Shown: positions 61,528 through 64,000 of the stretch, one piece after another
Layout of the letters: every line of letters starts with the position of its first letter
How positions within the stretch are numbered: position 1 is the stretch's first letter
Assembly (NCBI RefSeq): GCF_003001675.1
Contig: NZ_PVYW01000001.1
Location: 186,001-250,000 of the forward strand
Direction of reading: 5' to 3'
Length of the DNA: 64,000 bases
DNA from: Cohnella sp. SGD-V74
GTDB lineage: Bacteria > Bacillota > Bacilli > Paenibacillales > Paenibacillaceae
Program-made: the position numbers and the translations under genes
Notes under the pieces: model-generated
What the model was told of the DNA's origin: nothing
What the model saw: only the letters and a program-made list of their open reading frames with translations
The model's database searches: none

Positions 61528-64000
61528 AGCGGTTCGTCCCTCCTTGCCTCAAGCGCCAGCCGTCTCCACAGTTGCTCGCGGTCGGCCGCCTTGCTTAAAG
61601 TCTGATACCCGTTGCCCTCGACCTGGCTGTCGAAATGGCATACGGGGCGATAGTCGCAGAACGCGCATGGGCTGCGCTTGTCCATCCGATAAGGCGCGAT
61701 CGCCACGTCTCCGTCCGCGATCCGCTTGCCGATCCGGCGAATTTGCGAGCGGACCGAGCCCCGCAGCACTTCCCATTCGCTCTCGCTTGCCACTTGAGAG
61801 CGCGCCGAGAACGTGCCGTCCTTCTTGAACTCGACCGGAACGACGGCCGATTTGCCCGCATCGGCCAACGTTTCGTCCATCAGCTTGACCGACTCCCCGT
61901 TCGCCAACAGCAACCCCTGCATCCGGTACTGCTTGAACAAGGCGTTCCTAGCCTCCTCCGGAGACAGCCCGTTCGCCGTATTGAGCAGCGGATTTTGCAC
62001 GTGAAAATAAAGCACGCCCGCCGGCTTCGCCGGACGGCCCAGCCAATGCGGGGCATGCGTCACGACGACGTCGAGATAGGTAAGCATCTGCAGCGACAGT
62101 CCGTGCGCCACCTCGTCCAGCTTCAGCTTCGTCGCGCTGGACTTGTAATCCAGAATGCGCAGCAAGAGGCCCGCCGACGATTCGGCCGCGTCCACGCGGT
62201 CGATCTTGCCGACGATGTCCATCCAGCGCGATGAATCCAACGGGAGCGACAGCGCGGGCAGCAGGCCGTCCGGTCCGAAGCTCAGCTCCAGCCCCACCGG
62301 CTTGAACGCTGACAACGCCGCATGCTCGCCCAGCATCGCGGACGCCTTCGTCACGATATCCCGCAGCTTGCGCGCCATCACTTGATGACGATGAGAGGAC
62401 AGCAAAATTTGCGATTGCACGCGGGGCAGCAGCTTGTCCACCGCGGCGGCAGCCTCGAGCTGCCATCTGGACGCGTCCATTCCGGCCGGGCCTTCGGCGA
62501 ACAGCTTCTCGGTTGTCTGCCGCAGCGCCGCATGAAACAGCTGCCCGATATCGGGCGATTCGACCCGGTACAGACGCCGCTCCTGCAAACGCAGTCCATG
62601 CACGGCGAAATGCTGGAACGGGCAGGCGATGAACCGCTCCATCCTCGACACGCTGGCCAGCAGCCGGTCCCCATACAGCAGACGGCTCGTCTCCGGCGAC
62701 AGCGGCTTCTCTTCATTCGTATAGCTCAAGGAACCGATCAGCGAACGCAGCCTCGGCTTCCACTCTTCGCGTCCGAGCAGCCAGTCGTAGACCGCCCACC
62801 AGCCCGGCGCCATCGCCTCGCCCTGACGCCAGCTGCGCAGCCGGTTGAGCAGATGGGTCATCGCCCTTCCCGGTTGGGCGGCGTATGCGAGCTGTTCGTC
62901 CTCCGGCTGCGTTCCTTGCGGCTCGGCCGCGACAGTCTGCACCGGGATGCCCGGGAACCGCTTGCGCAGCTTGCCGATCCATTGCGACGGCAGCAGCGTC
63001 TGCCCTTCCTCGTTCGCGATCGGGTAGCTGATCCACAGGTGGCGCGACGGCGTCGTCAACGTCAAATAAGCCAGAAACTCCTCGTCAAGCAGCCGCCTTC
63101 GGGCCCCCGGAGCAAGCTTAAGCCCCGCCGACGCCAGCCTGTCCCGCTCTTCTTCCGCAAGCAGACCGTTCTCGGGAATGCGCATCGGCAGGACGCCGTC
63201 GCTGGCGCCGAGCAAGTAGACGATCCGAACGCGGTCCGATCTCGTCCGCTCGGGACTGCCGATCAGCACGCCGTCGAGCGACGGCGGCACGGCGCCCAGC
63301 TTCAACTCCTCCAGTCCGGAGTCGACCATGCCCGCGAACAGTTCCAGATCCGGCGGCTGCTCGCCCATCAGCTCGACCAACTGATCGAGCAAGTAGACGA
63401 CGCCGTCCCACAGCGGACGATGAACCGCCATCCGGTCCGGACGTCCCGCAAGCTCGTCCTGCTTCGTCCAGCTCTCGAGGCGATCCGCCGCTCCCGTCTC
63501 TTCCAGAAACAGATAGACGGCTTCGCACAGCTCCCTGACCGAGCCCGACGCCTTCAGCCGCCCTTCGAGCGCCAGCAGCGGCTTCAGCAGGGCGTCGCGC
63601 ACTTCCCGCAGCGCCCCCATCTCCCGCTCAGCCGCGGAACCGGGCTCCGATTCGTCCTCGATATCTCCGCCGTAAAGCGGAAACCACGCTTGTTCAGCAT
63701 GCCAGCGCCAGCCGTCGATTCCCGCGGCCAGCGCGTAATTTTCCAGCCGGTCGACCTCGTCTCTCGTCACTCTTCGCTCCGGCGTGTCCAGCAGATCCGT
63801 CTTTGCGCAGCGGAACACCGCTTCCGCCTTCCAACCCCCGGTCACGCACTCGAGCGCCGAGCGCACGAATTCAACGAACGGGTGATGCGAGACGCCCGCC
63901 TTGCCGTCCAGGAAATGCGGAATGCCGTAATCGTTCAGTACCGCCTCCAGCAAGTCGGCGTAATCGTCAAGCTTGCGCGCGAAGACGGCCATATCCCGCC
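61524..64000 (-). CDS. addB: ATP-dependent helicase/nuclease subunit B, N-terminus outside the window
   Basis: At least 825 residues of the C-terminal part of AddB. The visible frame runs on through the window edge. It has the nuclease motif ILDYKSSATK and the iron-sulfur cluster cysteines: one in FIACPFQHF and three near the end in CAFCDYRPVC. It lacks an active helicase here, as usual for AddB. Coupled with addA by a four-base overlap. Confidence 0.96.
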   Translation of the reverse strand, partial: RDMAVFARKLDDYADLLEAVLNDYGIPHFLDGKAGVSHHPFVEFVRSALECVTGGWKAEAVFRCAKTDLLDTPERRVTRDEVDRLENYALAAGIDGWRWHAEQAWFPLYGGDIEDESEPGSAAEREMGALREVRDALLKPLLALEGRLKASGSVRELCEAVYLFLEETGAADRLESWTKQDELAGRPDRMAVHRPLWDGVVYLLDQLVELMGEQPPDLELFAGMVDSGLEELKLGAVPPSLDGVLIGSPERTRSDRVRIVYLLGASDGVLPMRIPENGLLAEEERDRLASAGLKLAPGARRRLLDEEFLAYLTLTTPSRHLWISYPIANEEGQTLLPSQWIGKLRKRFPGIPVQTVAAEPQGTQPEDEQLAYAAQPGRAMTHLLNRLRSWRQGEAMAPGWWAVYDWLLGREEWKPRLRSLIGSLSYTNEEKPLSPETSRLLYGDRLLASVSRMERFIACPFQHFAVHGLRLQERRLYRVESPDIGQLFHAALRQTTEKLFAEGPAGMDASRWQLEAAAAVDKLLPRVQSQILLSSHRHQVMARKLRDIVTKASAMLGEHAALSAFKPVGLELSFGPDGLLPALSLPLDSSRWMDIVGKIDRVDAAESSAGLLLRILDYKSSATKLKLDEVAHGLSLQMLTYLDVVVTHAPHWLGRPAKPAGVLYFHVQNPLLNTANGLSPEEARNALFKQYRMQGLLLANGESVKLMDETLADAGKSAVVPVEFKKDGTFSARSQVASESEWEVLRGSVRSQIRRIGKRIADGDVAIAPYRMDKRSPCAFCDYRPVCHFDSQVEGNGYQTLSKAADREQLWRRLALEARRDEPL

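Overview
The window comes from a spore-forming member of the Bacilli, most likely Paenibacillaceae (Cohnella or Paenibacillus type). The evidence is the high G+C coding sequence, a bacillithiol gene (bshC), many sporulation genes (rsfA, ylaJ, yqfC, yqfD), the Gram-positive rpsU-to-sigA order, a glycine T-box and GTG/TTG starts behind strong ribosome binding sites. Most genes lie on the minus strand.

Layout. 0-12 kb: ahcY, bshC, a DUF3397 protein, a panE-like reductase, rsfA, a DUF2626 protein, a MidA-type methyltransferase, a secreted coiled-coil protein, a solitary solute-binding protein and ylaK. 12-22 kb: the yla locus (ylaJ/ylaK and ylaH/typA) split by nirBD, an ANTAR regulator with a TrpD-like partner, and an LCP enzyme. 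22-31 kb: two divergent TerC proteins, thiI with its cysteine desulfurase, a lytic transglycosylase, DUF1540 and YpuI proteins, a subtilase, a 7-copy tandem repeat and rnpB. 31-32.6 kb: a decayed IS3 element beside a truncated A+T-rich gene piece. 32.6-55.8 kb: the conserved block nif3-like, trmK, a membrane protein, sigA, dnaG, yqxD, ppsR, glyS, glyQ, recO, yqzL, era, cdd, dgkA, ybeY, pgpH, phoH, yqfD, yqfC, a membrane protein, floA, nfeD, yqeY, rpsU (listed in coordinate order, transcribed in reverse). 56-64 kb: a HIT protein, two small unknowns, addA and addB, the last cut by the window edge.

The most notable point is regulatory. The nirB leader on the minus strand contains two adjacent hairpins with six-base loops of the form A-N-N-G-N-N. 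The second overlaps the 5' arm of an intrinsic terminator. A divergent gene encodes an ANTAR-domain protein, the class of antiterminator that binds such RNAs, and it overlaps a TrpD-like gene by four bases. This looks like a complete antitermination circuit for nitrite reductase, with a TrpD-like protein as an unexplained partner.

Other non-coding features: a family of about 168-bp repeats with terminal inverted repeats in at least seven places; a 217-bp foldback element whose end supplies the stop codon of the MidA gene; a promoter-terminator unit for a small RNA of about 146 nt beyond nirD; a terminator inside the typA leader; an RNase P RNA that looks like type A; and hairpins that hide ribosome binding sites of two genes. 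I saw no tRNA, rRNA, CRISPR array or prophage.
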